Source: Leptasterias polaris
Taxonomy: Eukaryota > Echinodermata > Asteroidea > Forcipulatida > Asteriidae
Direction of reading: 5' to 3'
Assembly: GCA_037783415.1 (NCBI GenBank)
Contig: JAZGTN010000064.1
Span: forward strand, 1,240,001-1,304,000
DNA length: 64,000 nt
Below, piece by piece: positions 48,339 through 59,305 of this stretch. A program made the position numbers and the translations under genes. The notes beneath the pieces were generated by a model. That model ran no database searches. It was not told where the DNA came from and saw only the letters and a list, made by a program, of their open reading frames with translations. The stretch's first letter is position 1. Each line of letters begins with the position of its first letter.

Positions 48339-48592
48339 AATCCGTAATAACAGATTGCGAATCCGTAATAACGGATTGCGAATCCGTATTGCGAATCCGT
48401 AATAACGGATTGCGAATCCGTATTGCGAATCCGTTATAACGGATTGCGAAACCGTAATAACGGATTGCGAATCCTTAATAACGGATTGCGAATCCGTAAT
48501 AAGGGATTGCGAATCCGTAATAACGGATTGGGAATCCGTAATAATGGATTGCGAATCCGTAATAACGGATTCGAATCCGTAATAACGGATTT
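48339..48592 (-). repeat. 21-bp tandem array C
   Basis: About twelve units of GGATTGCGAATCCGTAATAAC, the reverse complement of arrays A and B. Followed by GTGGCGCTAATGGGCTTTCG at 48606-48625, an inverted internal end copy. Confidence 0.85.
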
Positions 48593-48627
48593 GATTTTTT
48601 TTTTTGTGGCGCTAATGGGCTTTCGTA

Positions 48628-48902
48628 CAAATCGAGTCACCGCAACCATTGTACACTTAATGAACTACTACTATGTACAGCAAAATATTTAACTAAGTTA
48701 AAGTGCATGTTTACAAATACACAGTTCTAACCGTTGAAATTGTAATAACTTTGTGGGTCTTTACGGGGAAAAAACGTGGTTTAAGAAACTGAAAGGCCGG
48801 ACCTATATCCCTCTATCATATAAAAAGCGTTTGTTATGAAGTGAATTGAAATGAATATGGTTGGAAAGATGTTTAAAAATATAATCAATATAATAAACCA
48901 TT
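48628..48902 (-). repeat. Foldback segment Y' (inverted Y)
   Basis: CAAATCGAGTCACCGCAACC to ATATAATAAACCATTAC, pairing with 47930-48203. Confidence 0.8.
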
Positions 48903-48942
48903 ACTGTCCAACGCAAATAGCGCCTTCGAGGGATCATCGAGT

Positions 48943-49126
48943 GAATCCGTAATATAATAACGGATTGCGAATCCGTAATAACGGATTGCGAATCCGTAAT
49001 AACGGATTGCGAATCTGTAATAACGGATTGCGAATCTGTAATAACGGATTGCGAATCCGTAATAACGGATTGCGAATCCATAATAACGGATTCGAATCCG
49101 TAATAACGGATTTGATTTGTTTTTTC
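48943..49126 (-). repeat. 21-bp tandem array D and right end
   Basis: Seven or eight units of GGATTGCGAATCCGTAATAAC, then GGATTTGATTTGTTTTTTC before the 25-bp terminal repeat. Confidence 0.85.
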
Positions 49127-49157
49127 TTTGTGGCGCTAATGGGCTTTCGTAGAAAAA

Positions 49158-50204
49158 CCTTGATCGCAGGGTTTTTAAATATTCATGTCATAATACAAGA
49201 GTTGACGGAAAACATTCATCAATCTGACAAGTGACACAGCCAAAAATCATGCCCGTTTCCAATTGCCCAATTTTACCTCTTCGTTCGACAATCATACTAA
49301 AACGTTCCTTAGTTTAAAAACGTCACCAAAGTGGCCACTTGATGATTAAGGGTAAACTTCATAACAAAACTGTGCATTAAATAAAAGAATAATTTTGAAA
49401 AGCAATGATGTTCATCGTACGAAGCTTACCGTTTAAATTCCCGTGTTGCACTGCAGCGATCCGTAAAGTCCCGGTCCAACTCGCCCTTCGCGAGCCGGTG
49501 TCAAGTCCGTGCTTCTCGGTATATGCGAACAAAACATAACGCCAATGTTGGTCTTTTCTGCTTGCATTTTCTCACATAAGTACAAGTCATACGAATCACT
49601 GAAGCAAGAGGTCATCTCAGTAAAACTTCGTCTTCAATTCCATATTGATCATTAAGCCATGAGAAGGGCGAATAGGGGAACAATTAGACACCGAATTTGA
49701 GCAGATCAGGTCTACATGTGTACGAAGCTTACCGTTTAAATTCCCGTGTTGCATGCACTGCAGCGATAAAGTCCCGGTCCTACTCGCCCTTCGCGAGCCG
49801 GTGTCAAGTCCGTGCTTCTCGGTGTGTGAACAAAACATAACGCCAATGTTGGTCTTTTTCTGCTTGCATTTTCTCACATAATTACAAGTCATACGAATCA
49901 CTGAAGCAGGTGGTCATCTCAGTGATACTTCGTCTTCAATTCCATATTGATAATTAAGCCATGAGAAGGGCGAATAGGGGAACAATTAGACACCGAATCT
50001 GAGCAGATCAGGTCTACATGTATAACGTTAGTACGCCATTGATTTGCACTACATTGGAGTACACAACATGTAGCCTTCTGTAAAGACGCAAACACGATGA
50101 TGTCAACATTACAAGGTAGCTGTACGCGTTGATTATTCATAGTGTCCCCCAACAAGCGTCTTGACTAGCAAGCCTACCCACCGTTGCGCAATGGAATCAG
50201 TCGC
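49158..50204 (+). repeat. T block with internal 302-bp tandem duplication
   Basis: 49418-49719 and 49720-50020 are two copies starting GTACGAAGCTTACCG and ending CAGATCAGGTCTACATGT. They are unusual in carrying CGCCCTTCGCGAGCCGG, a GC-rich palindrome absent from other T blocks. The 3' end (GCGCAATGGAATCAGTCGC) resembles 9270. Minus-strand frames in the two copies differ in length, so they are not maintained. Confidence 0.8.
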
Positions 50205-50801
50205 GAGGCTAGGGGGTATGAATGCTGCGTTAGGCAATCGACGGTCCCTTCGTCTTGATTTTATATAGATTTTCAAAGATTAAAATTGTTAATCTTTAAA
50301 ACCTTGTAATTTGACACATGATGACGTCATCATGACGTCACAACTGCTTGATGGAGGTTTTATCAAGGGTCCTTACATGGTATAAATTTTAAGTTGATCA
50401 GATATACTGAAGTTAATAATTTCGCCGGAAAATTGTACCATGACAAAATTTAAAGAATTGCACAAAGGCTAACTTTGACCTTCCAGTACGACCGGAAGTA
50501 AAGGTCATGTGATTTTGGCGTTAACTTTTCAAATGTTGCCCGTGTCTTGATCTATCATATTGTTTAAATATGAATATTATAGCTTTCCTATTCAGAAACA
50601 TACAGGCATTGGCATGAGGGCACTTTTTTGACCTTAAATGGCTTGTAATTTGACACCCGATGACGTCATCATGACGTCATTGCTCACACGTCTTCTGCTC
50701 TTTATGTTCTAATGTCACATTAAGTTTCAAGTTGATCAAAGGTTTGCAAGTATGGTTTTTTCTGCGGACAAACTACAATCAGAAGAATAAGCAAAACAAA
50801 G

Positions 50802-50837
<36 letters not shown>
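50205..50837 (+). repeat. Truncated leader and 5'-truncated B block copy 6 with A36 tract
   Basis: The leader stops at GGCAATCGACGGTCCC and enters B just before its first CRE pair (50320, here with both octamers perfect; the second pair is at about 50669). The A run 50802-50837 is the longest in the window. Confidence 0.8.
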
Positions 50838-50839
<2 letters not shown>

Positions 50840-50996
50840 GAACAAAAACAAGGAGTTGTTCGGTCTGTGGACCGAACACCTAACTAGAGATTTAGAGTTT
50901 GTAAAACAAACTCTAGGTGTTCGGGTTCTCGCTGGGCTCAGTGCTGTTTTAATGCGTTAGCTATATCATTGAATCGCTGAAAACATTGTTGAAAGC
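50838..50996 (+). repeat. CCGAAC cassette plus core, 3' half
   Basis: Hairpin 50893-50915 with the CCGAACACCTA/TAGGTGTTCGG arms. Tail GTTGAAAGC. Confidence 0.85.
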
Positions 50997-51364
50997 TTTT
51001 GAAATTTCAAGGAAAGTAAAGTGTAAATCTTCTTTAATTGTATGTTAGACGATGATGTCGTTAAAATAAGTCGAGCACAGTATGAGCTATTGGTTGCATT
51101 TTTAAAAATAGCTTGCTTGATTTTTAGACATTAGTCTTCATACAGAACGGTTTGTTAAATTTATAATATTGAAAGAAATGCACTTGTTTTAAATAATTAT
51201 GCAAGATAAAGGCAAGTCATGAAGACGGCAGTTTTAGCTTCTCGTGAATTTTAACTAATTAAATATTTTTAACGAGTTAATAACTATTTCTACCTGTATG
51301 GTGCATCATACTCAGTGTGTAGTTTGTTACGCATCTCAAAACAGTAATAACACCAAAGTTCAAC
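50997..51364 (+). repeat. Alpha D block, 3' half, up to the MITE
   Basis: Same context as 36869-37235, showing that the MITE-bearing unit was duplicated. Confidence 0.8.
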
Positions 51365-51368
51365 TTAA

Positions 51369-51740
51369 AGGCACTGAACACGTTTGGTAATTGTCAAAGA
51401 CCAGTATTCTCACTTGGTGTATCCCAACATAATGCATAAAAATATAACAAGCCTGTGAAAATTTGGACTCAATTGGTCATTGAAGTTGCAAGAAAATGAT
51501 GAAAGAAAAAACACCCTTGTTGTACAAATTAGTGTGCTTTCAGATAGGAATAAAAGGCTTCTGGCCAGAAGTCTTTTATTATTTTAGTGAGAAATTACGT
51601 CTTTCTCAAAAACTACGTTACTTCGGAGGGAGTCGTTTCTCACAATGTTTTATACTATCAACAGCTCTCCGTTGCTCGTTACCAAGTAAGTTTTTATGCT
51701 AATATATATTTTGAGTAATTACCAAACGTGTACAGTGCCT
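51369..51740 (+). mobile_element. TTAA-flanked MITE, copy 2
   Basis: 372 bp. Same ends and same target TTAA (51365-51368 and 51741-51744) as copy 1, with a few small indels (ACTACGTTACTTCGG). It sits at the identical array position, so it was inherited by duplication and not by a second insertion. The frame at 51496-51702 is non-coding MITE sequence. Confidence 0.85.
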
Positions 51741-51744
51741 TTAA

Positions 51745-51840
51745 TGAAATAGCTCACGCATTGACACAGCACTGACCCCAGCGATACCCGAACACGTACC
51801 TAGTGTCTGTTGTCAAAAAAAAGTTAAGTCTAGTTTGGTT
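51745..51840 (-). repeat. Inverted core, 3' half, decayed hairpin
   Basis: CCCGAACACGTACCTAGTG has a 4-bp insertion. The stem is broken (GTGTCTGTTGTCAAAAAAAAG), the only clear loss of pairing among the hairpins. Confidence 0.75.
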
Positions 51841-53087
51841 TATTTTCTCATACAATGTATACACTACACATACGCATTTGCATTTGCATTGCATTCATTG
51901 ACAAAGTGTGTGTTAAAAGTTATAGGTCAATAATTGTCGCATGACTGCTTGCACTGGTTTATTGACTGATACAATTTAACGCTACATAAAACTTTGGAGT
52001 CTATGCACTTTATTGTACATTAACCAGTACATACATTTGTACATTTGATAGTTTCACAGTACATTGACAATATGTGTCCTGAAAGTAAAAATCCATACCT
52101 TGTTGCAGAACTGCTTGCAATGGTTTATTGTATAATACATAATGACATGAATATAATTAGCAAATCTTGAGACCACCATATCTCGAACGGTTTAAGTCCG
52201 ATCAACTGTTTTCGATTGTGTACTTGTGGGATACTGTAGATGTGTTTGTTAGGCTAAACGTTGTGCGACGTCATCATGACGTCACCAGTGCCCAACGTAA
52301 AGTCAATACATTTCGCTCACCACAATTCTTGTTTTATGGCCCGTGTGGTAAAAAAACACCTCCATAAGACTGTGTGGCGCGGTATGCTACTTTATGTGTT
52401 CTCTTATGTTATAATGTAAGGAATTATGAAGTCACCACCTGTAATAGAGCACCCTCTATCAATCGTCTATTTTTCAAGTGTCAAACAAAATAAGTTTAAT
52501 TTTGAAATCTACAGAATATGCTTGATCGAGTCAGAAGTTGTTTCCCATCCCATCTTGGAATACTGTGAGCTACGGTACTCATGTTTCAAGCTCGAAAACA
52601 TGTTGCATCAATTTTTGATTTCACGTACTAACACAAAACGTTTTACTTTATTTCTTATTAATTTAGGACGAAAAGCAGTCATAAGTACCATATATATGAA
52701 GTTCAAAGCAACAAGTCTCCACTGTTAGAAAACTAGTGACGTTTTGAAGGAAAGCGGGATTTTATAAAAGCCTTCAACATTAAATGCCGTTTTCTACAAT
52801 TGTTACTTTTTACTGTCTACGTGTGTGTGTCAGTTCGTGAAATCGGTGGATGACGATTTGATAGCTTCACAGTTACCTTGACAAAGTGTCTCGACTTATC
52901 GCATGGCTGCTTGCAATGGTTTATTGTCTGACACAATGTACGTACTAAATTAAACTTCGGAGTCTAGACACTATTGTGTAAATTTAACCAGTACATTGTA
53001 CATTTTGATAGCTTCACAGTTACATTGACAATGTGTCTCGAAAGTAAACATGCATGAATTGTCGCATGACTGCTTGCAGTGGTTTTC
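51841..53087 (+). repeat. E block copy 5, complete
   Basis: Same extent as copy 3. Palindrome pair near 52265. A 100-codon frame (52426-52728) is open here but stopped in copies 1 and 2. Subrepeats start near 52859 and 53008. Confidence 0.8.
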
Positions 53088-53471
53088 AAGAAATAACAAC
53101 GAATTTATCGTTCTTAGTTTGTGAGTTCCAAAAACTCAAAATTTGATTAAAAAATTAATATCATTAATTTACCCGATAAATCATTGGATGACGTCATTAT
53201 GTTGTCAAAACTTCTGTTTCATCTATTTATCAGGTGTAACACTGTTGCCAAGTTTCATGACCGTACGAGCTTGGGAAGGATGTCAAAGTCTGCGGACAAC
53301 GATTTGTGTGTATTTTTGAGATGGAACAAACTCAAAAATTCACTAGAGATTTAGAGTTTGTAAAACAAACTCTAGGTGTTCGGGTTCTCGCTGGGCTCAG
53401 TGCTGTTTTAATGCGTTAGCTATATCATTGAATCGCTATATCACTGAATCGCTGAAAACATTGTTGATAGC
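53088..53471 (+). repeat. E-linked L-C unit
   Basis: Hairpin 53352-53374. The tail has CGCTATATCACTGAATCGC duplicated, a marker otherwise found before TCCTTA-type alpha D blocks. Confidence 0.85.
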
Positions 53472-54237
53472 TTTTGAAATTTCAAGGAAAGTAAAGTGTA
53501 AATCTTCTTACACAGAAAATAAAAGCTACTCAAGATATGAAATTTTATAAATAACAAACTTTTGTTTAGCCAGATTACAAGTTACATATGTTTTTATCGA
53601 GACATAGATAATTAAATATGTGCCAAGTGAAAAACAAAGATTAATTTATTTTTTTTTTATCAGCGAAAGAGTACATTATTTAAATTATTTGAAAGGGCAA
53701 AAGGTCCATTGTCATTTCATAGTCATACAGCAGAGGAACATTTTCCCCCTTCCCCTTCATCTTGGCAGCAGATGTTGAAACGATCCTTTGAATGACCCAC
53801 ACGTTCAACTAAATATGCCATTCACTGAAGTTTATTTATTTGTCAATGGATATCGATTCCTTTTTGATTAAAAAACCACATTAGATGATATTCATGTTGA
53901 CATTATTAAGTTACAATTCTGAAACTTTTTACAGTGAGTTGGATACTCATGAAGTATCGGTGCATGAATCATTGATTGTTCAAAACATATATGCACTGAT
54001 GAATATGTCATTAAAATTAGTCAAGTATTATGAGCTATCGGTTGCATGTTTTAAATTAGCTTGTTTGATTTTTAGACATTGATTTTCCTACAGAACGGTT
54101 TGTTAAATTTAGAATATTAAAATGAAAGACACTTGTTTAGGATAATTATGCAAGACAAAGGCAAAGCATGAGGACGGCAAGTCTAAGCATCTCATGAATT
54201 TATACTAATAACATAATGAGTTAAGTACTATTTTTAG
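53472..54237 (+). repeat. Beta D block with T-run
   Basis: Starts alpha-like (CTTTTGAAATTTCAAGG) and turns beta at CTTCTTACACAG. The CRE-like pair is deleted (CCAGATTACAAGTTACAT). Where other copies have an A-run before ATCAGCG, this one has T10 (about 53649-53658). Confidence 0.8.
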
Positions 54238-54983
54238 GAAAACCTCCATCGAAGGGTCTTTAAATATGCATGTCATAATAAAAAAGTTGACGAAAAACAT
54301 TTATTAGTCGAACCATTCTCTGACTATAGTGACACAGCCAACAACCATACCAATCCCCCATTGCCTAATTCTACCTCTGCGACGATCATACTAAATGCTT
54401 CTTAGTTTTAAAAACATCTCACCAACGTCACAACTTGATGATACAGGATAAACTTTATAACATAATTGTGCATTAAATAAAAGACTCATTTTGAAAAGCA
54501 ATGATGTTCATACGAAACGTACCGTTTCTAGTCACCGTGCAGGGACGATAAAGACTACCGTGTGTGAGGGTCTGAAACACCCTACACAAACCGATGACGC
54601 GTCCCTTCTTCTCGGTGTGTGATCAAAACATAACCATTGTTCGTCTTTTCCTGCTTGCATTTTCCCACATAATTAAATATCATACGAATCACTGAAGCAG
54701 GTGGTCATCTCAGTGAAACTTCGTCTTCAATTCCATATTGATAATAAAGCCATGAGAAGGGCAAGCAGGGGAACAATTAGACGTCGAATCTTAGCAGAAA
54801 TCATGTTAATGCTAGTACGTAGTAGTAAGTACGCCATTGATAAGATTGCACTACGTTGTAAGTAAAACATGAATGGAAACTCTCGTTACGCCCACATGGC
54901 ACTGATAGTAAACAACTACCGTTGTGCCACGTTGGTCTGTAACAAGTGCCTTGACTGGCTAGCTATCCACCGTTGCCAGTCGC
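54238..54983 (+). repeat. Beta T block
   Basis: Complete. Switches to an alpha-like stretch at AACATAACCATTGTTCG, as at 18310. Confidence 0.8.
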
Positions 54984-55417
54984 GAGGGGTATGTCATTCT
55001 GCGTTAGGCAATGGATTAAGATTAAAGGCCAATTTCTCTAATAGATCTATGAAAAACTTGATTTGTTCCAGTGTATAAAACAATAAGTATTCAGTACCCT
55101 TTGTTTTCAAGAAAAAACAACGAATTTATCTTTCTTAGTTTGCGAGTTCTGGTTGTTAAACCAAAGACTCAAAATTTGATTAAATTATTTACATTTAATT
55201 ACCCAATAATTCATTGGGTGACGTCATTATGTTGTCGAAATTTCTGTTTTATCTAATCATCAGGTGTAATATTGTTGCCAAGTTTCATGACCGTGCGAGT
55301 TTGGGAAAGATGTCAAAGTCTGTGGACAACGATGCGTGTATTTTTGAGGTGGGCGAACAAACTCAAAAATCCACTAGAGATTTAGTGTTTGTGAGAACAA
55401 ACACTAGGTGTTCGGGT
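54984..55417 (+). repeat. L-C unit with alternative hairpin
   Basis: Hairpin 55383-55406 (TAGTG stem, GAGA loop), the third member of the group with 4591 and 13729. The core and following B block match 13560-15270 at a 41,654-bp offset. Confidence 0.85.
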
Positions 55418-56945
55418 TTCGATGGGGCACTGTTATGTTACTAAAATGCGTAAGCAGATTTATATTGAAAGTTTTTAATTTTCAAAAAAAAGTCGTTTGC
55501 AAACCTATTACTTGTATACTTTTAGTGTACACGGGGGAAAGTGATATCGTTGCTGTATGCGTCTCCATAAAGTAGTTTAGATACACATGTATAACAATTT
55601 TCATGTAAATAGTCACAAACTTAACATGCTTAACTGATAAATTAAAAGACTATCACTAACAATTCAAAAATAAATGTTATCAAACTACGCATGCTTGCTA
55701 CCTTATGTGTGAAGCAACATCATTTGTCATGATTATGAAAAGGGCATAAGAACCTACTGTTTACACGATGTGCAATTTATGTTGAATTTATTTTGCTAGT
55801 CACATTGTATTTCTTTGAAGTATTCAACAGGATCTAAAAGTTAGATTCGCGTAAAAACCGTTGTTGATCAGAGTCAAATTTATGTTGACCCTTTTCCGAT
55901 TGCATTTTCTCAGTTATCAAAAGTTATTCAAAATCACCAAAACAGTTCAGCAAAATACACTCGTTCAGTTGATATTTACCACCAAGCCAACAAAAGGCTA
56001 ACACGAAGGTTATGCAATGAGCTATTCATTGGACCACCGTCGAACATCGTTCCGAAGGATGGTTGCATTTATCGACGAGTGCAGTAACAAAGGACCATTA
56101 ACTTGGTATAGCGCCACCATGGATAACGTATCACACACAGCAATGCAGTCTTCGTGGACTTTGCACCTAAGATCAATGGCGCAGTGTGTGTACCGTTTAG
56201 GCCCTACATGTACATGCAAGATTACGCGTGGTTAATGGAGCAGAATGACCAGCCCTGCGGGCTAATACTAACGTAATGTTCAACTTACATTTTCAGCGGG
56301 AAGTCAAGAACAACCGGGATAACTCTTTGTGTAGCATTTGTTGAGTTTTAAAAGACCTGTCCGATGATGTATTGATTGAAGCAATCCATTCAGTAATGAT
56401 TAAGTTATGATTTTTTGAAATATTAAATTTTGATTTACTGTATTTCAACACCTGATGACGTAATCATGACGTCACAACAACTTGATGGAGGTTTCATCAA
56501 GGTTCTAACATGGTGTAAATTTGAGGTTGATCGGATAAACAGAAGTGAAGAATTTGGGCAGGAAATGTTTGTTGGTTAAGAATTGCAGAAAGGCAAACTT
56601 TGACCTTCCGTTACGACCGGAAGTAAAGGTCATGTGAATTTGGCGTTAACTTTTCAAATGTTGCCCGTGTCTTGATCTATCATAATGTTTAAATATGAAT
56701 ACTATAGCTTTCCTATTCAGAAACATACAGGCATTGGCATGAGGGCACTTTTTTGACCTTAAATGGCTTGTAATTTGACACCCGATGACGTCATCATGAC
56801 GTCATTGCTCACACGTCTTCTGCTCTTTATGTTCTAATGTCACATTAAGTTTCAAGTTGATCAAAGGTTTGCAAGTATGTTTTTTTCTGCGGACAAACGA
56901 CTATCAGAAGATTAAGCAAAACAAAGAAAAAAAAAAAAAAAAAAA
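55418..56945 (+). repeat. B block copy 7 with A19 tract
   Basis: CRE-like pairs near 56455 and 56786. The A run (56927-56945) is followed by CGAAC, so the cassette has lost its first two C's. Confidence 0.85.
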
Positions 56946-57103
56946 CGAACAAAAACAAGGAGTTGTTCGGTCTGTGGACCGAACACCTAACTAGAGATTT
57001 AGAGTTTGTAAAACAAACTCTAGGTGTTCGGGTTCTCGCTGGGCTCAGTGCTGTTTTAATGCGTTAGCTATAACATTGAATCGCTGAAAACATTGTTGAT
57101 AGC
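56946..57103 (+). repeat. CCGAAC cassette plus core, 3' half
   Basis: Hairpin 57000-57022. Tail CTATAACATTG as in the E-linked cores at 4211 and 39301. Confidence 0.85.
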
Positions 57104-57625
57104 TTTTGAAATTTCAAGGAAAGTAAAGTGTAAATCTTCTTTGCTTGTACGTTAGTTTACAAAGGAAATTAATGCACCTCACAATATGAGTTTAAAAAAT
57201 AATAATCTTTTGTTAAAGCCAAATTTGAAAACTGATGACGTCATTATGACGTTAGATAAGTTCTTATCGAGAAATTGGTATTAAATTATGTGTTTTAAAT
57301 TGTAAGTGAAAAACGAAGGTGAACTTACTAAACGTATTGTCAGCAAAAGAGTACATTATATAATTTATTTAAAAGGGCAGTGGGTCAATATTGTCCTTTT
57401 AAACACGGCAACATTAATTTTTCGAATTTCCTTTCGTTTTGGTTGCATATCTTAAAACGAGCTTTTAAATTAATCACAAGTACAACTATCATGTATGCCA
57501 CTCACTGAAGTTTATTTATTTTTTAATGGATATTGATTAATAAATCCGACTATGCGAATCATGTTGACATTATTAAGTTACAATTCTTAGAAGTATTAAC
57601 AGGTTTTCAAATACTGTGATTTGGC
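57104..57625 (+). repeat. Alpha D block, 5' half
   Basis: Without the TCCTTA insertion. Palindrome pair near 57234. Several private changes (TTTGCTTGTACG, AACACGGCAAC). Confidence 0.8.
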
Positions 57626-57950
57626 TTCTCATGTATCGGTGCATGATACTTTGATTGTTAAATACATATGCACTGATGATGATGTCGTTAAAATAAGTCG
57701 AGCATAGTATGAGCTCTTGGTTGCATTTTTAAAAATAGCTCGCTTGATTTTTAGACATTAGTCTTTATACAGAACGGTTTGTTAAATTTATAATATTGAA
57801 ATAAAAAAACGCATATTTTTAATAATTATGCAAGATAAAGGCAAGTCATGAAGACGGCAAGTTTAAGCCTCTCGTGAATTTTAACTAATAAAATATTTTT
57901 AACGAGTTAATAACTATTTTTACCTGTATGGTGCATCATACACTTCCCAA
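57626..57950 (+). repeat. Alpha D block, 3' half
   Basis: Intact alpha 3' half with GAGCTCTTGGTTGC, joined directly to its 5' half. Here the full alpha D order can be read. Confidence 0.8.
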
Positions 57951-58291
57951 GGAATTAGGGAATGGAACACAGCAACGAGTATGACATTTTTCACTGTAGA
58001 ACATTCGGGTACTGATGTGTTGTATATTCTGAAGAAGAAAAAAACAATAAACAAAGTATGACTCAAAGCAAATTAAGTCAAGCTGAAACTGCTCAAATAA
58101 ATAAAATTCAAGACTTACAACATTTCATTATTTTATAATAATAATAATAATTTATTGAATTTATATTGTGCCCTCTCCAAGACCAACCTGTTCGAGGGCG
58201 CGTAACAATACAACATATCAGAGTAAGGAAATTACACAAGAAAAAATTAGTGGAAGGTGCACATCCTGTTTTTGATGTGAACAACTTATAA
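57951..58291 (+). repeat. AAT-microsatellite repeat fragment
   Basis: AAT tract near 58136-58152, then TTATATTGTGCCCTCTCC and CTGTTCGAGGGCGCG. Confidence 0.65.
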
Positions 58292-59060
58292 ACGAAACCT
58301 TATTAGGGGAAACTTTATGGAAGGGTTTTCAAATAATTATGTCGCAATACAAAGTTGACAGAAAACATTCCTCAGTCTGACCATTTTCTGACTATGTGAC
58401 ACCATGGTGACCCAGCCAACAATCATACCAATCCGCCATTGCCAAACTCTTATCTCTTTGACGTTCATACTAAACGTTCCTTAGTTTTAAAAACATCTCA
58501 CCAACGTCACCACTTGATGATACAGGATAAACTTTACAACGTACTTGTGCATTAAATAAAAGAATCATTTTGAAAAGCAATGATGTTCACACGAAAACTT
58601 ACCGAAGTTAGTCCCGTGTATCAACAATAACACATGCCGTGAGAAGGGTCTGAAACACCCCTCACGATCCGATGACACATCCTTCCTTCTCGGTGTGTGA
58701 TCAAAACATGACCAATGTTCGTCTTTTTCTGCTTGCATTTTCTCACATAGTTAAAAATCTGACGAATTACTGAAGCAGGTGGTCATCTCAGTGAAACTTC
58801 GTCTCCAATTCCATATTGATTATAAAGCCATGAGAAGGGCGAATAGGGGAACAATTACACGCCAAATCTTAGCGGAATTCATGTTAATGCTAGTATGTAG
58901 TAGTAAGTACGCCATTGATAAGATTGCACTACGTTGTAAGTAAAACATGAATGGAAACTCTCGTTACGCCCACATGGCACTGATAGTAAACATCTCCGTT
59001 GTGCCACGTTGGTCTGTAACAAGTGCATTGACTGGCTAGCTACCCACCGTTGCCAGTCGC
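58292..59060 (+). repeat. Alpha T block
   Basis: Contains GTGACACCATGGTGACCC, a private palindromic insertion near 58396. Complete to GCCAGTCGC. Confidence 0.8.
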
Positions 59061-59305
59061 GAGGGGGTATGTCATTCTGCGTTAGGCAATGGATTAAGAT
59101 TAAAGGCCAATTTCTCTAATAGATCTATGAAAAACTTGATTTGTTCCATTGTATAAAACAATAAGTATTCAATACCCTTTGTTTTCAAGAAAAAACAACG
59201 AATTTATCTTTCTTAGTTTGCGAGTTCTGCATGGTTGTTAAACCAAAGACTCAAAATTTGATTAAATTATTTACATTTAATTACCCAATAATTCATTGGG
59301 TGACG
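59061..59305 (+). repeat. L block with core truncated at GACGTC
   Basis: Same truncation and junction as at position 246. Confidence 0.85.

Larger units (their letters stand above)
47188..49157. mobile_element. Composite foldback (TU/FB-like) element
   Basis: The ends at 47196-47220 and 49127-49151 are a perfect 25-bp inverted repeat starting TACGAAAGCCCATTAGCG. TAGAAAAA is at 47188-47195 and again at 49150-49157. This is either an 8-bp target duplication or, if the terminal TA belongs to the element, a 6-bp one (GAAAAA). The arms consist of tandem 21-bp units, in one orientation on the left and inverted on the right. Array T sequence resumes at CCTTGATCGCAGGG. Long inverted repeats built from short tandem units are the defining plan of foldback elements. 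The internal order is Z-Y-Z'-Y', not a simple palindrome, so two elements may be interleaved. No transposase is present. Confidence 0.8.

Noticed and set aside
47232..49105. A CRISPR array from short repeats at 47-49 kb
   Set aside because: The 21-bp units are contiguous with no spacers, and the sequence is eukaryotic in character.
47756..49234. Repetitive heptad-like proteins on both strands of the 21-bp arrays
   Set aside because: The unit is a multiple of three and lacks stops on both strands, so open frames appear automatically. The arrays are foldback arms.
6763..49901. Minus-strand open frames in T blocks (reading ...KCKQKKTNIGYVL...)
   Set aside because: Length and frame differ between T copies (6763, 40682, 49433, 49617). 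Identity of 6763 and 10312 is due to the recent duplication.
38272..52728. A 68-107 codon open frame in E blocks (38272, 44830, 52426)
   Set aside because: Stopped by TAA in copies 1 (3162-3164) and 2 (22115-22117). No domain or initiation context.
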